Assembly (NCBI RefSeq): GCF_010668395.1
Contig: NZ_WUEY01000002.1
Location: 1 to 64,000 of the forward strand
Reading direction: 5' to 3'
DNA: 64,000 nucleotides
From: Martinezella lusitana
GTDB lineage: Bacteria > Pseudomonadota > Alphaproteobacteria > Rhizobiales > Rhizobiaceae
In this document: positions 1 through 8,075 of the stretch, in pieces
Layout: every line of letters begins with the position of its first letter
Numbering within the stretch: the first letter of the stretch is position 1
Made by a program: the position numbers and the translations under genes
The notes under the pieces: generated by a model
Told to the model about the DNA's origin: nothing
What the model saw: only the letters and a program-made list of their open reading frames with translations
Database searches by the model: none

Positions 1-120
1 GACGCGCCGTGGCGGTACAGCCTGCGCGAGGGCGCCAAGGGCGTGCAGCTGGCCGAGCTGGCGCAGAAGAGCTGGGCAGAACGCCGATGGATCGACGTCC
101 CATCGCTCGCCGCAAGATAA
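1..120 (+). CDS. C-terminal fragment of an unknown protein
   Basis: The first base is in frame with a 39-codon open stretch that ends in TAA at 118-120; the start lies outside the window. The visible C-terminus is rich in charged residues and tryptophan (DAPWRYSLREG at the left edge, then SWAERRW near the end). I do not recognise the family from so short a tail. It is followed directly by an inverted repeat that could end its transcript. Confidence 0.5.
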   Translation, partial: DAPWRYSLREGAKGVQLAELAQKSWAERRWIDVPSLAAR

Positions 121-188
121 GGAGACGCGTCTTCGAGACGGCGACCGGGCGCGGGGCCGCTGTCGATCGCGTCTCCATGGTTTTTAAC
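121..188 (+). terminator. Possible hairpin terminator after the left-edge gene
   Basis: GGAGACGCG at 121-129 pairs with CGCGTCTCC at 168-176, and a short run of T follows at 180-185. The loop of 38 bases is long and GC-rich, so this is a weak terminator candidate. It sits immediately behind the stop codon of the left-edge gene and ahead of the aldehyde dehydrogenase. Confidence 0.35.
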
Positions 189-222
189 GTCAGTGATGAA
201 CGATGTTCGGAGGAGAACGAAA

Positions 223-1584
223 ATGAGCTTTCAATCCTACAATCCGACGACCGGTGAACTCATCGGAACTTATGAGGAGCACAGTGATTCCGAGGTCGAG
301 CGGCTGCTGCAGCAATCCCATGATACCTGGAAGAGCTGGTCGAAGACGCCGATCGAGGATCGCTCCGCCTTCCTCATCCGACTTGCCGACCTCCTCGAAA
401 GTCGCGCGGAAGAATACGGCGCCCTGATCGTATCGGAAATGGGCAAGCCGCTGGCGGAAGCGGTGGGCGAAGTGAAGAAATCGGCTTTCGGCGCCCGTCA
501 TTTCGCCGGCGACGGCCCTGCCTATATCGCAGACGAGGCCATTCCAGGCACGCCGAGCAAGATCGTCTATCAGTCTATCGGCCCGATATTCGGCGTCATG
601 CCCTGGAATCTGCCGTTCTGGCAGGTGCTGCGCTTCTTCATCCCGGCCGCGCTGGTCGGCAATACCGTCGTCGTCAAGCATGCGGAAAGCGTGCAGGGGT
701 CTGCGGCAGCGATCGAGAAGCTGATCCTGGATGCCGGCGCTCCTGCTGGCCTCTATACGAATCTTGTCATCGACCGCCGGCGCGCGCCGCAGATCATCCG
801 TGATCCGCGCATCGCCGCCGTCACCGTAACGGGCAGCACGCAGGCTGGGCGCTCCGTGGCGGAGCAGGCAGGCGCGCTCGGTAAAAAGGTCGTGCTGGAG
901 CTTGGAGGCTCGGATCCCTTCATCGTTTTTGCCGATGCGGATTTCGACAAGGCCGTGCAGATGGCGGTCGTTTCACGCTACTCCAACAATGCCCAAAGCT
1001 GTATCGCAGCCAAGCGGTTCTTCATCGAGGAGTCGATTGCCGAGCGTTTTACCGCGGCTTTCGTCGAAGCCGTGAAAAAGATCCCGGTCGGCGATCCGAT
1101 GAAGTCGGAAACGAAGCTCGGGCCGCTGGCGCGCAGGGATATTCGCGATACCGTGCAGCGTCAGGTCGATGAGGCGATCGCGGCCGGCGCCAAGCTGCTG
1201 GCCGGCGGCAAGCCGATCGGGGGACCGGGCAATTTTTACGAAGCGACGGTGCTTTCCAATCTTCCTCATGATGCTCCGGTCGCCCGCGAGGAGTTTTTCG
1301 GGCCGGTCGCAATGCTCTTCACTTTCAAGAGCGAGGAGGAAGCGATCGATCTTGCCAACGATACCGAATATGGTCTTGGCGCCACCGTCTGGAGCGGCAA
1401 CCCCGAAAGAGCCGAACGCGTCGCTTCGCGGATCGAGGCTGGTGCCGTGTTCATCAACGATTTCGTCCGATCCGATCCCCGCGCGCCTTTCGGTGGCGTC
1501 AAGGGATCGGGCTTCGGCCGCGAGCTCGGAGGTCTTGGCGCTCGGGAATTGACGAACGCAAAGCTCGTATGGAAAGGAGCCTGA
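223..1584 (+). CDS. NAD(P)-dependent succinate-semialdehyde dehydrogenase (Sad/YneI-like)
   Basis: This 453-residue protein has the full aldehyde dehydrogenase layout. The Rossmann part carries MPWNLPFWQ and VTVTGSTQAG, the general-base glutamate lies in VLELGGSDPF, and the nucleophile cysteine lies in NNAQSCIAAKRF. Wording of these motifs and length are closest to the Sad (YneI) type that oxidises succinate semialdehyde to succinate, although other short aldehydes cannot be excluded. The ATG at 223 is chosen because GGAGGA at 209-214 sits at good spacing; an in-frame ATG at 193 has no ribosome binding site. The gene appears monocistronic, with a strong inverted repeat about 200 bases downstream. 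Cytoplasmic. Confidence 0.85.
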   Translation: MSFQSYNPTTGELIGTYEEHSDSEVERLLQQSHDTWKSWSKTPIEDRSAFLIRLADLLESRAEEYGALIVSEMGKPLAEAVGEVKKSAFGARHFAGDGPAYIADEAIPGTPSKIVYQSIGPIFGVMPWNLPFWQVLRFFIPAALVGNTVVVKHAESVQGSAAAIEKLILDAGAPAGLYTNLVIDRRRAPQIIRDPRIAAVTVTGSTQAGRSVAEQAGALGKKVVLELGGSDPFIVFADADFDKAVQMAVVSRYSNNAQSCIAAKRFFIEESIAERFTAAFVEAVKKIPVGDPMKSETKLGPLARRDIRDTVQRQVDEAIAAGAKLLAGGKPIGGPGNFYEATVLSNLPHDAPVAREEFFGPVAMLFTFKSEEEAIDLANDTEYGLGATVWSGNPERAERVASRIEAGAVFINDFVRSDPRAPFGGVKGSGFGRELGGLGARELTNAKLVWKGA

Positions 1585-2095
1585 GGCTCCTGCCTTGTCA
1601 TCGGGGCTTTTCGAGTTCGTCGCAGCGCTTCCTTTCGGGTGCGGCGTTGATTGCGGAGCCCGCCAGTCTGCTTTCAAGCGCGGTTGGATGACCTGATGCC
1701 CCGCCGTGAAGGGGGCCGTGCGGATGTTGGAAAAGCACTCGTCGAACCTTTGCCTGCCACGTTGAACAACGTCGCAAGCCATATGCAAATACCATAAAGC
1801 CGCCGTGCAAAACTGCGCGGCGGCTTTATGGTTGTTCAGGCGCTTGCCGAATTCCAACGGCGTCTGTGCTTCCCCGAATTTCTTTGTGATCTGAGGTGGA
1901 AAAAATCGGGATGAGTGGCCTGTCATATCTTCTCATCGCGAGGCAGGTAGTTACGCCCAGCGTACAGGTGCTGAGCAACCGGGCAATTGTTTCCGCCGGA
2001 TTCCTTTGGATTTTACGCTTGTCGTCAATGTCGAAGCAGCGAAGCGTCTTGCCGAAGTGTTCCCCGTCAACCGCCTGATCCCCAAGCCGCTGCTG
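1585..2095. other. Intergenic region between convergent genes
   Basis: About 510 bases separate the aldehyde dehydrogenase stop from the stop of bcsK on the other strand. I see no convincing gene; open frames here lack ribosome binding sites and recognisable content. The only clear structure is the 15-bp inverted repeat at 1791-1832. Confidence 0.6.
1791..1832. terminator. 15-bp perfect inverted repeat, probable bidirectional terminator
   Basis: ACCATAAAGCCGCCG at 1791-1805 is perfectly complementary to CGGCGGCTTTATGGT at 1818-1832, with a 12-base loop. Read on either strand, the GC-rich stem is followed by a short T tract inside the arm (CTTTAT). It lies between two convergent genes, where a shared terminator is expected. 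The T tract is short, so termination efficiency is uncertain. Confidence 0.55.
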
Positions 2096-4528
2096 TCAGT
2101 AGTCTCCCGGCTGCGGGTGGGTCGCAAGCATCAGGTCCCTGAGACCGCGGCTGCCGTCGCGGTTGCCGGTTGCGGCAACCGCGGTGAAGATGCGCTCGGC
2201 ATCGTCGTACATTTTGAGATTGAGGTAGCTGTATCCGCGCAGCACCATGAGATCGACGCGCTCCTGTTGCAGCTGTGCGCGCTGGTCGAGGTAGAGCAGT
2301 GTCTCTTGGTAGCGTTTGCTTGAAAACGCCGAGAGCGCGCGGTCGGCCAGTATGGCCACTTGAAGTTCGGCCGCGCGCTGATGGTTCATCGGTGCCTTGG
2401 TTGCCGCGACGGCTGCGTTGTTCGCCAGTCCGGCCCGCAGATAGGCAAGGCTTTGACCGTAGGCGGCCTCTTCCCGCGACTTGGGATCGCTATTGTTCAG
2501 CGCGACGCCGAAGGCTTCCACCGCTTCCATCGGCCGATTGAGGTTCATCAGGCACCAGCCGCGTCCAAGTGCATTGCCCGGTGTCAGCAGCTCCGCATTG
2601 GCGGTGGTGGTGCATCCAGCCGGCTGGCGGGCCGCGCGGGTCACTGTCCGGGCACGGGCTTCCGGCGCGGCATAGTCCGGCGAAGGGGCGCGGCGACCGG
2701 GAGCAACCGGCTGTGCGGCGATCTGCGTGTTGCCATAGGACTGGGCTATGGGGGGCTCAGGCGCGACCTGCGAAACCATCGGCGGCGCGCTCTGCAGCGT
2801 ACCCGGCTGCGTCATTTGCGGTGCCGTCTGGGGCAGCAGTTGAGGTGTCGCTTGCGCGGGCTGGTTGGGAGACGGCAGGGGTGCGTAGACCGGCGTGCGC
2901 GGCGCAGGTTCGCCAAGGACCGCGATGCGCTGCGAACGCCCGGCCCACAGCCGCTGAACCTCGGCGACGCCCTGACGGTCGTTCAGTTGATTGCGCGTGA
3001 TGGCAAGCCCGTAGGCGGAAGGTTCGTCGTCTGGCTTCCAGCGCAGAGCCGTTTCGAACCATCTTGCCGCCGCCTGCGGCTGATTCATCGAGCGGGCGAA
3101 CCATCCGAATTGCTGCGCCGTCGGCACGTATTTCTGCTTCGTGACCTCGGCGGCGATGCGGCCAAGGATATCCTCGCTGAGATTGGCGGGCGGTTGCAGG
3201 GCCATCAGATTGGCGGTCGCGGCAAGATAGGTCGCCATGGCGTCTTTCGACTCGTTGCGCCACTTGTACATGGCGTCCTCGGCTTCCTGCGGCTTGTGGT
3301 CGGCGATCAGCACCAGGGCAAGGCCCTGCGAGATCGTTGCGGAGTCTTCCTTCTCGTGCGCGGCTTTGAACCACTGTTCGGCGTCCGTGTAGTTGCCGCG
3401 GCGCAGATAGTACCAGCCGAGGAGCGAATCGTCCGACGCCAGACCCTGGCTGCGTGCGACACGCTCGACTTGCGAGAGATAATCCTGCGCGACCGCCAGC
3501 TTCGGATCGTCATTGCCCTGGGCGACGAAACGGCGTGCCAGATCGGTCCGTATGCTGTCGAACTCCCGACCGCCATTGCCATCCGGCTTTTCGAGCGCCA
3601 GAAGATCCTGCATCGGCTCGTAAGGCAGCAGGGCAGACGCCTTCTGGACGGTCGCAAGTCTTTCCTGCGGATTGGTGCAGGTCTTCAGAATATACTTGTA
3701 GGCGTCCTGGCCTCGCGCTGCGCGATCTGTGCGGATGAAGGCTTCAGCCACCCGCCACAGGATGTCGATATCGCTGCAGGTCAGCAGGCTCGGCGTTTTG
3801 GCGCCGATATCGATAACCGTCGCATATTGTTTGAGATCGGAGGCGTTGACGAGACGCGTGCGCGCTTCTGCTATGTCGAGACGCTCCAGAAGATCCGTGG
3901 GCGCCTGCCAGCCGGCATCGGCCGCCTGGCGATCGGCTATGGCCTTGCGCACTTCGGCATAGCGACCCTCTGAATAGAACTGCCACATGGCCTCCAGCTG
4001 CTTGTCGCTGTTTTGCGGAATGGCAAGCGGGTCGGCAGGGGGTGTCCAGTTCGGATAGAGTGTCTGCAGCCGCGAAATTTCGGCCTGGAGTCGGGCCTTG
4101 TCGCCGCGGCTGGCGAAATAGCGCAATGCGCTTTCATCCACCTTGGGCACGTTGCCGGCGGCTTGGGCCGGTGCCGGCTGCGGCGTCGCCGGTTGCGGGG
4201 TTGGCTGCTGCGCAGTCTGCTGCGCGGGCGCCGCCTGTGCGACCGATTCGGACGCGACGACGGATGATGGCTGCGTCGTCGGCGGATCGGAGAGGACCGA
4301 CGACGGCGCGGTTGCCTGGATATGGTCCGCAAGCGTTTGCAGATCGACCGGCTGTCCCAGGATGCCACCCTGCGTTGTATCGGCGGCGAGCGTGATTTGC
4401 GGATCGATGCGTCTGGATTTCGCCAGCTTGATCTTGTCTTCGGGCGAGTCGTGATCTTTCGTCGCGAGCGTAAATCCCGCCACGGCGACGGCCACAAAAG
4501 CCATGATCAAGGTCGACTTTATAAACAC
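2096..4528 (-). CDS. bcsK: Cellulose biosynthesis TPR protein BcsK
   Basis: The product of about 810 residues begins with a signal-anchor (FIKSTLIMAFVAVAVAGF) and has two proline/glutamine/alanine-rich low-complexity stretches, one near the N-terminus and one around the middle. Between and after them lie helical tetratricopeptide-type repeats (for example WYYLRRGNYTDAEQWFKAA). Unlike BcsC it ends in helical repeats (ending HPQPGDY) with no outer-membrane barrel. It is the last gene of bcsN-A-B-Z-K, and its position and TPR content match BcsK of rhizobial cellulose operons. I place the start at the GTG at 4528, which overlaps the end of bcsZ by about ten bases; a longer reading frame reaches 4645 but is buried in bcsZ. 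Likely a periplasmic scaffold for cellulose export. Confidence 0.75.
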   Translation of the reverse strand: MFIKSTLIMAFVAVAVAGFTLATKDHDSPEDKIKLAKSRRIDPQITLAADTTQGGILGQPVDLQTLADHIQATAPSSVLSDPPTTQPSSVVASESVAQAAPAQQTAQQPTPQPATPQPAPAQAAGNVPKVDESALRYFASRGDKARLQAEISRLQTLYPNWTPPADPLAIPQNSDKQLEAMWQFYSEGRYAEVRKAIADRQAADAGWQAPTDLLERLDIAEARTRLVNASDLKQYATVIDIGAKTPSLLTCSDIDILWRVAEAFIRTDRAARGQDAYKYILKTCTNPQERLATVQKASALLPYEPMQDLLALEKPDGNGGREFDSIRTDLARRFVAQGNDDPKLAVAQDYLSQVERVARSQGLASDDSLLGWYYLRRGNYTDAEQWFKAAHEKEDSATISQGLALVLIADHKPQEAEDAMYKWRNESKDAMATYLAATANLMALQPPANLSEDILGRIAAEVTKQKYVPTAQQFGWFARSMNQPQAAARWFETALRWKPDDEPSAYGLAITRNQLNDRQGVAEVQRLWAGRSQRIAVLGEPAPRTPVYAPLPSPNQPAQATPQLLPQTAPQMTQPGTLQSAPPMVSQVAPEPPIAQSYGNTQIAAQPVAPGRRAPSPDYAAPEARARTVTRAARQPAGCTTTANAELLTPGNALGRGWCLMNLNRPMEAVEAFGVALNNSDPKSREEAAYGQSLAYLRAGLANNAAVAATKAPMNHQRAAELQVAILADRALSAFSSKRYQETLLYLDQRAQLQQERVDLMVLRGYSYLNLKMYDDAERIFTAVAATGNRDGSRGLRDLMLATHPQPGDY

Positions 4529-5568
4529 TCCGGATGTTTCTCCGTGATGAAAGCCAAGCTCAAGAGCTGTAAGGTGGCCGGATAATAAAGCGATGGCGCG
4601 AACTGCCGAACCGATGCGGGCAGTTTCGTTCCACTCACCACACACGCCACAACATCGTTAACAATTCTATAACCGGGGTCGGAAAGCAGGTCTTTCGGCT
4701 TGCCCGTTACCAGGTCGATGGTCGCCGGTTCGTCGCCTTCGACCGTCATGCCTTGCTGCAGGCGTGCGAGCAGAGCTTTGTCGCCAATGCCGGCGCGCGC
4801 GAGGTAGAGCGGGATTCTGACGGCATTATAGCCGAATTCTGCGTCGAACCCGTCGGCAGGTGTCGGCTTGGCGCGCAGGCTGACCCAATCGGCGGGCAGT
4901 TTGCGCGGGCCGAACTGCATCGAACGCAGCAGGGCGAGCCCGTCGTCGCTCAGCTTCTGCCAGCGATCGGACGGGGCGAGCAGCGCCATGACGGGAATAG
5001 CCTCGAAGATCCAGTAGGACGGGTTGATGACGGGGCCGTCCTTGCGGCCCGGCGCCCTGTAGCCGTCCACGCCGGGAATGAGCAGCGTCCGCCCCGCGGC
5101 ATTCACGACCACGCGGGACAGGATTGCTCTTGCCATGTTTGCGGCGGCTTGCAGGTAATCCTTCTTGTTCCAGGCCGATCCCGCCAGTGCCAGCGCATAG
5201 GCGATCAGCAGATCGCCGTCGGAGGCATTATTCGTATCCGTCACATGCGGCGTGACGGCAGGATCCCATTTCCAGACGGCAAGGCCATCGTCGCGCAGCA
5301 AAAGCTCGGTACGCGTAAAGTACCAGATCTGCTCGAAATCGGCCTGATTGTTGGCGAGATAGGCCAGCAACAGACCGTAGCCTTGACCTTCGCTGTGGCT
5401 GATGCCGCCGTTGCCGTTGTCGATGATGCGGCCGTTCGTATCGAGGAACTTCGTCTTGTAGTCAGTCCAGGCTTGCGGATCGAGCGCCGCATGCTGAGCG
5501 GCTGCCGGCTGGGCGACCGCGAGGATGGCGGCGCTGCAGATCGCAAGAAAGGAGCGCCGGACACTCAT
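4519..5568 (-). CDS. bcsZ: Endo-beta-1,4-glucanase BcsZ (GH8)
   Basis: The 349-residue protein starts with a signal peptide (MSVRRSFLAIC to PAAAQ) and is therefore exported. The glycoside hydrolase family 8 signatures are present: the general acid glutamate in HSEGQGYG and the catalytic aspartate in TNNASDGDLLIAYAL. GH8 enzymes of cellulose operons trim nascent glucan in the periplasm and are needed for normal fibre formation. The ATG at 5568 overlaps the bcsB stop (ATGA), indicating translational coupling. Rhizobial papers call this gene celC. Confidence 0.93.
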   Translation of the reverse strand: MSVRRSFLAICSAAILAVAQPAAAQHAALDPQAWTDYKTKFLDTNGRIIDNGNGGISHSEGQGYGLLLAYLANNQADFEQIWYFTRTELLLRDDGLAVWKWDPAVTPHVTDTNNASDGDLLIAYALALAGSAWNKKDYLQAAANMARAILSRVVVNAAGRTLLIPGVDGYRAPGRKDGPVINPSYWIFEAIPVMALLAPSDRWQKLSDDGLALLRSMQFGPRKLPADWVSLRAKPTPADGFDAEFGYNAVRIPLYLARAGIGDKALLARLQQGMTVEGDEPATIDLVTGKPKDLLSDPGYRIVNDVVACVVSGTKLPASVRQFAPSLYYPATLQLLSLAFITEKHPECL

Positions 5569-8075
5569 TCGCGCCTGCCGATCTTGGAGAGAACGCTTGC
5601 GGTGCTGATACCGAGCAGGAAGGAGCCGGCCACGAACAGCAGCGCATAGGACAATATGTTGCTGGAAAGCCAGTTCGCCGCAATCAGGCGGTAATTGGTC
5701 AGGGACCAGGGCTGGGACATGACGAATGTGAACCGGCTGACCGGAACCGTATCGATCTTTCCGGTCTTGCCGGAATAGACTGTTATGCGGCCACCGATTT
5801 GCGACCATGTGCTCTGCGCCGTCATCGCTTCGACGCCCGTGCGCAGGTCTCCGCTGCTCGGCGCGGTCACGACGGTCCAGGTTGCGTCATTGGTCGGATT
5901 GGCTTCCTGCGCGATCAGGAAGGTATTGGTGTTCGATGGTGTGAACACCTGCTCCGAGCTGGGTATGAAACGCAGGGAACTCAGCGTGATATCGAAATTG
6001 CGATGCATCCATTGCTGGAAACGCTCCATCTGTCCCTGTAAAAGCCCGCCGCTGACGCGTGAGCGCCAATCGGCAATCGTCACGGACGCTTCCGGCGTGC
6101 CTCCTTGCCCGGGAGCAGGCGGCCGCCAAGCGACTTGGCTCGATGCGGTGATGTTCATCTGCGTCAGAATTGTCGACGGCAGTTGTGAGACGGAGCCTAT
6201 GAACAGGGCGTTGCGGGTACCAACCGTGCTTGGCGAGGCGGTCGGCTCCAGCGTGATCGGGTGCCCTGCGACGAGCGCCATCTGACCGAGCAGCGTCGCG
6301 GTCGCAGACAGCGTGTCGGCATCCGCCCGATCGATGAACAGAGCGGTCGGCTCGGCATCGCGATTGTAGGGGTAGCCGGTGCCCGCAAAGGCCGCGAGGT
6401 TCGGACGCTGCGCGACCCTGGCAAAATCGGGGACGCGGAACTGGCTGGTGTCGAACAGCGCGAAGCGGGGCGTTGTGTTGGATGTCGCCGCGGGCGCGCA
6501 GGCGGTGTCCTCGTCGGCCATCAGCATGGCCTCAAGCGTCACCGTATTCAGGCCCGGCTTGAAATGACGCATGGTGATGCGGATCGGCAATTGCCGGAAA
6601 ATGCCGCCGCCCGTTGCGGTGATCGGCTTGGTCGTGGCGATGCTGCCGTTGACATAGACGTCGATATGGCTGCCCGGCCGCACGTCTTCGGCATAGGCAG
6701 CGTCGAGCAGGATCGTGGCTTCACCATAGGCATTCGCATAGAAATCGGATGGAATGGCGACGTTGAAACTGGTGTGGAAATGCCGCCCGGAGAATTCCGT
6801 CGTCTTGACGCCCAGCTGTTCGAAGGAAAGGCTGGTGCCGGAATAGATCAAAGGCGCGTCCGGCGCACTCCAGCGTTGTGTCACCAGGAGATCGCGGCGG
6901 CTATCGGGGTCGCGGTCGGTCGGCGAGACGACCATATCGATCGCCGAGGAGATCGCCTGCCAGGAGGGGCCACTGACGAGCAGCAGTTGCTGGCCACTGC
7001 GCGGATCGGTGGCAAATGTCGCCAACGCCCCATTCTGGGCCGAAGAGGGAACGGCAAATACCGGCTGCAACTCCGCGGGCGTGCCGACCACGACGGTCAT
7101 CTTGCCGGGACCTCCAGGCGGCAGCTGGTCCGTGCCGAAGGAAAAGGTCTCGTTCGGCATTCCGCTGAGCAGTGCCAGCCCCTGTGCGAGCCGCAGGATC
7201 GGCTTGGTCGTTCCGGGCTGGGAAAGCGCCGGCACGACAAGGTTGAACCGGGTCTTGCCGACATCGTCGACGCCGATCGCGCGGATTGCGTCCGTGGTCG
7301 ACAGTTTCTCCGCCTCGCGTCCGGCAAAGCTCAGATAGGTCTTGGCAGGATCGAGATCGGACCAGAGCTCGTAGGTCGACGGAATGTCGCAGTCGACGCG
7401 GTGGCGTTGTACCGCCTCGAAGGTGAGCAGATTGGCTCCCGGCTGCAAGAGCCCGCGCGGGATATCGAAGCTCACATTGGATTCGTTGTCGGACGAGCCG
7501 ATCTGCTGCTGGTGCACCACGCGATCATTGATGAGAACCGTAAGCTGCGATGCCTCGGGCGCGACGACGACCGCATTCTGATAGGCAAAGCTGAATTTCG
7601 CGGGTGCCGCTGCCTGCTCGGGGGTCAGATAGATCGACCAGGACTTGCGATCGGCTTCACCCTCAAGGCGCAATTTCGCGAAGGGAACGACATAGCGACG
7701 CAACCCGGTTGCCGCGGCTGTCGCGCCCGGCGCGACCTGTGCGGGCGCCTTAGCCGGGGCAGCGGGTGTACCGGTTTGCGTGACGGTCGTTTGCGGCGTT
7801 GCCGCTTGTGGCGTGACTGGCGGCGGTGTTGTCGCCAGAGGCGCGGTTGCCTGAGGAGCCGCAGCCTGCGGTGCAACGGTCTGCGGGGCGACGACCGGAG
7901 GTGCCGCCGTAACCGGCGGTGCAGTCTGCGGCATCGTTGTTTGCGGAGCGATAATCTGCGGCACTGTCGGCGGTTCGCCTTTCGGGCGCTCACCCGACAT
8001 GTCGAAAGGCGTCGTCTGCGCCTGTGCGGCGGCGGCGCCGAAGAGAAGGATAAGGGCAGGTAGGATGCGGTTCAT
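5565..8075 (-). CDS. bcsB: Cellulose synthase periplasmic subunit BcsB
   Basis: About 836 residues. A signal peptide (MNRILPALILLFGAAAAQAQ) is followed by a proline/glutamine/threonine-rich tract to about residue 130. The BcsB carbohydrate-binding and flavodoxin-like domains follow, starting near YVVPFAKLRL. A single C-terminal membrane helix (ILSYALLFVAGSFLLGIST) anchors the protein beside BcsA. BcsB guides the extruded glucan through the periplasm. The start codon overlaps the bcsA stop (TGATG). The low-complexity segment of PQTAAPQ-like repeats is longer than in enterobacterial BcsB and may be a flexible spacer. Also called celB. Confidence 0.92.
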   Translation of the reverse strand: MNRILPALILLFGAAAAQAQTTPFDMSGERPKGEPPTVPQIIAPQTTMPQTAPPVTAAPPVVAPQTVAPQAAAPQATAPLATTPPPVTPQAATPQTTVTQTGTPAAPAKAPAQVAPGATAAATGLRRYVVPFAKLRLEGEADRKSWSIYLTPEQAAAPAKFSFAYQNAVVVAPEASQLTVLINDRVVHQQQIGSSDNESNVSFDIPRGLLQPGANLLTFEAVQRHRVDCDIPSTYELWSDLDPAKTYLSFAGREAEKLSTTDAIRAIGVDDVGKTRFNLVVPALSQPGTTKPILRLAQGLALLSGMPNETFSFGTDQLPPGGPGKMTVVVGTPAELQPVFAVPSSAQNGALATFATDPRSGQQLLLVSGPSWQAISSAIDMVVSPTDRDPDSRRDLLVTQRWSAPDAPLIYSGTSLSFEQLGVKTTEFSGRHFHTSFNVAIPSDFYANAYGEATILLDAAYAEDVRPGSHIDVYVNGSIATTKPITATGGGIFRQLPIRITMRHFKPGLNTVTLEAMLMADEDTACAPAATSNTTPRFALFDTSQFRVPDFARVAQRPNLAAFAGTGYPYNRDAEPTALFIDRADADTLSATATLLGQMALVAGHPITLEPTASPSTVGTRNALFIGSVSQLPSTILTQMNITASSQVAWRPPAPGQGGTPEASVTIADWRSRVSGGLLQGQMERFQQWMHRNFDITLSSLRFIPSSEQVFTPSNTNTFLIAQEANPTNDATWTVVTAPSSGDLRTGVEAMTAQSTWSQIGGRITVYSGKTGKIDTVPVSRFTFVMSQPWSLTNYRLIAANWLSSNILSYALLFVAGSFLLGISTASVLSKIGRRE

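Noticed and set aside
2360..3973. 537-codon open frame on the plus strand inside bcsK
   Set aside because: Shadow of bcsK; low-complexity, arginine-rich product without recognisable domains.
2096..4528. Calling the TPR protein BcsC
   Set aside because: It lacks the C-terminal outer-membrane domain that defines BcsC; position in a bcsN-type operon fits BcsK.
6261..8063. 600-codon open frame on the plus strand inside bcsB
   Set aside because: Shadow of bcsB, with repetitive basic sequence at its end produced by the proline/glutamine-rich coding of bcsB.
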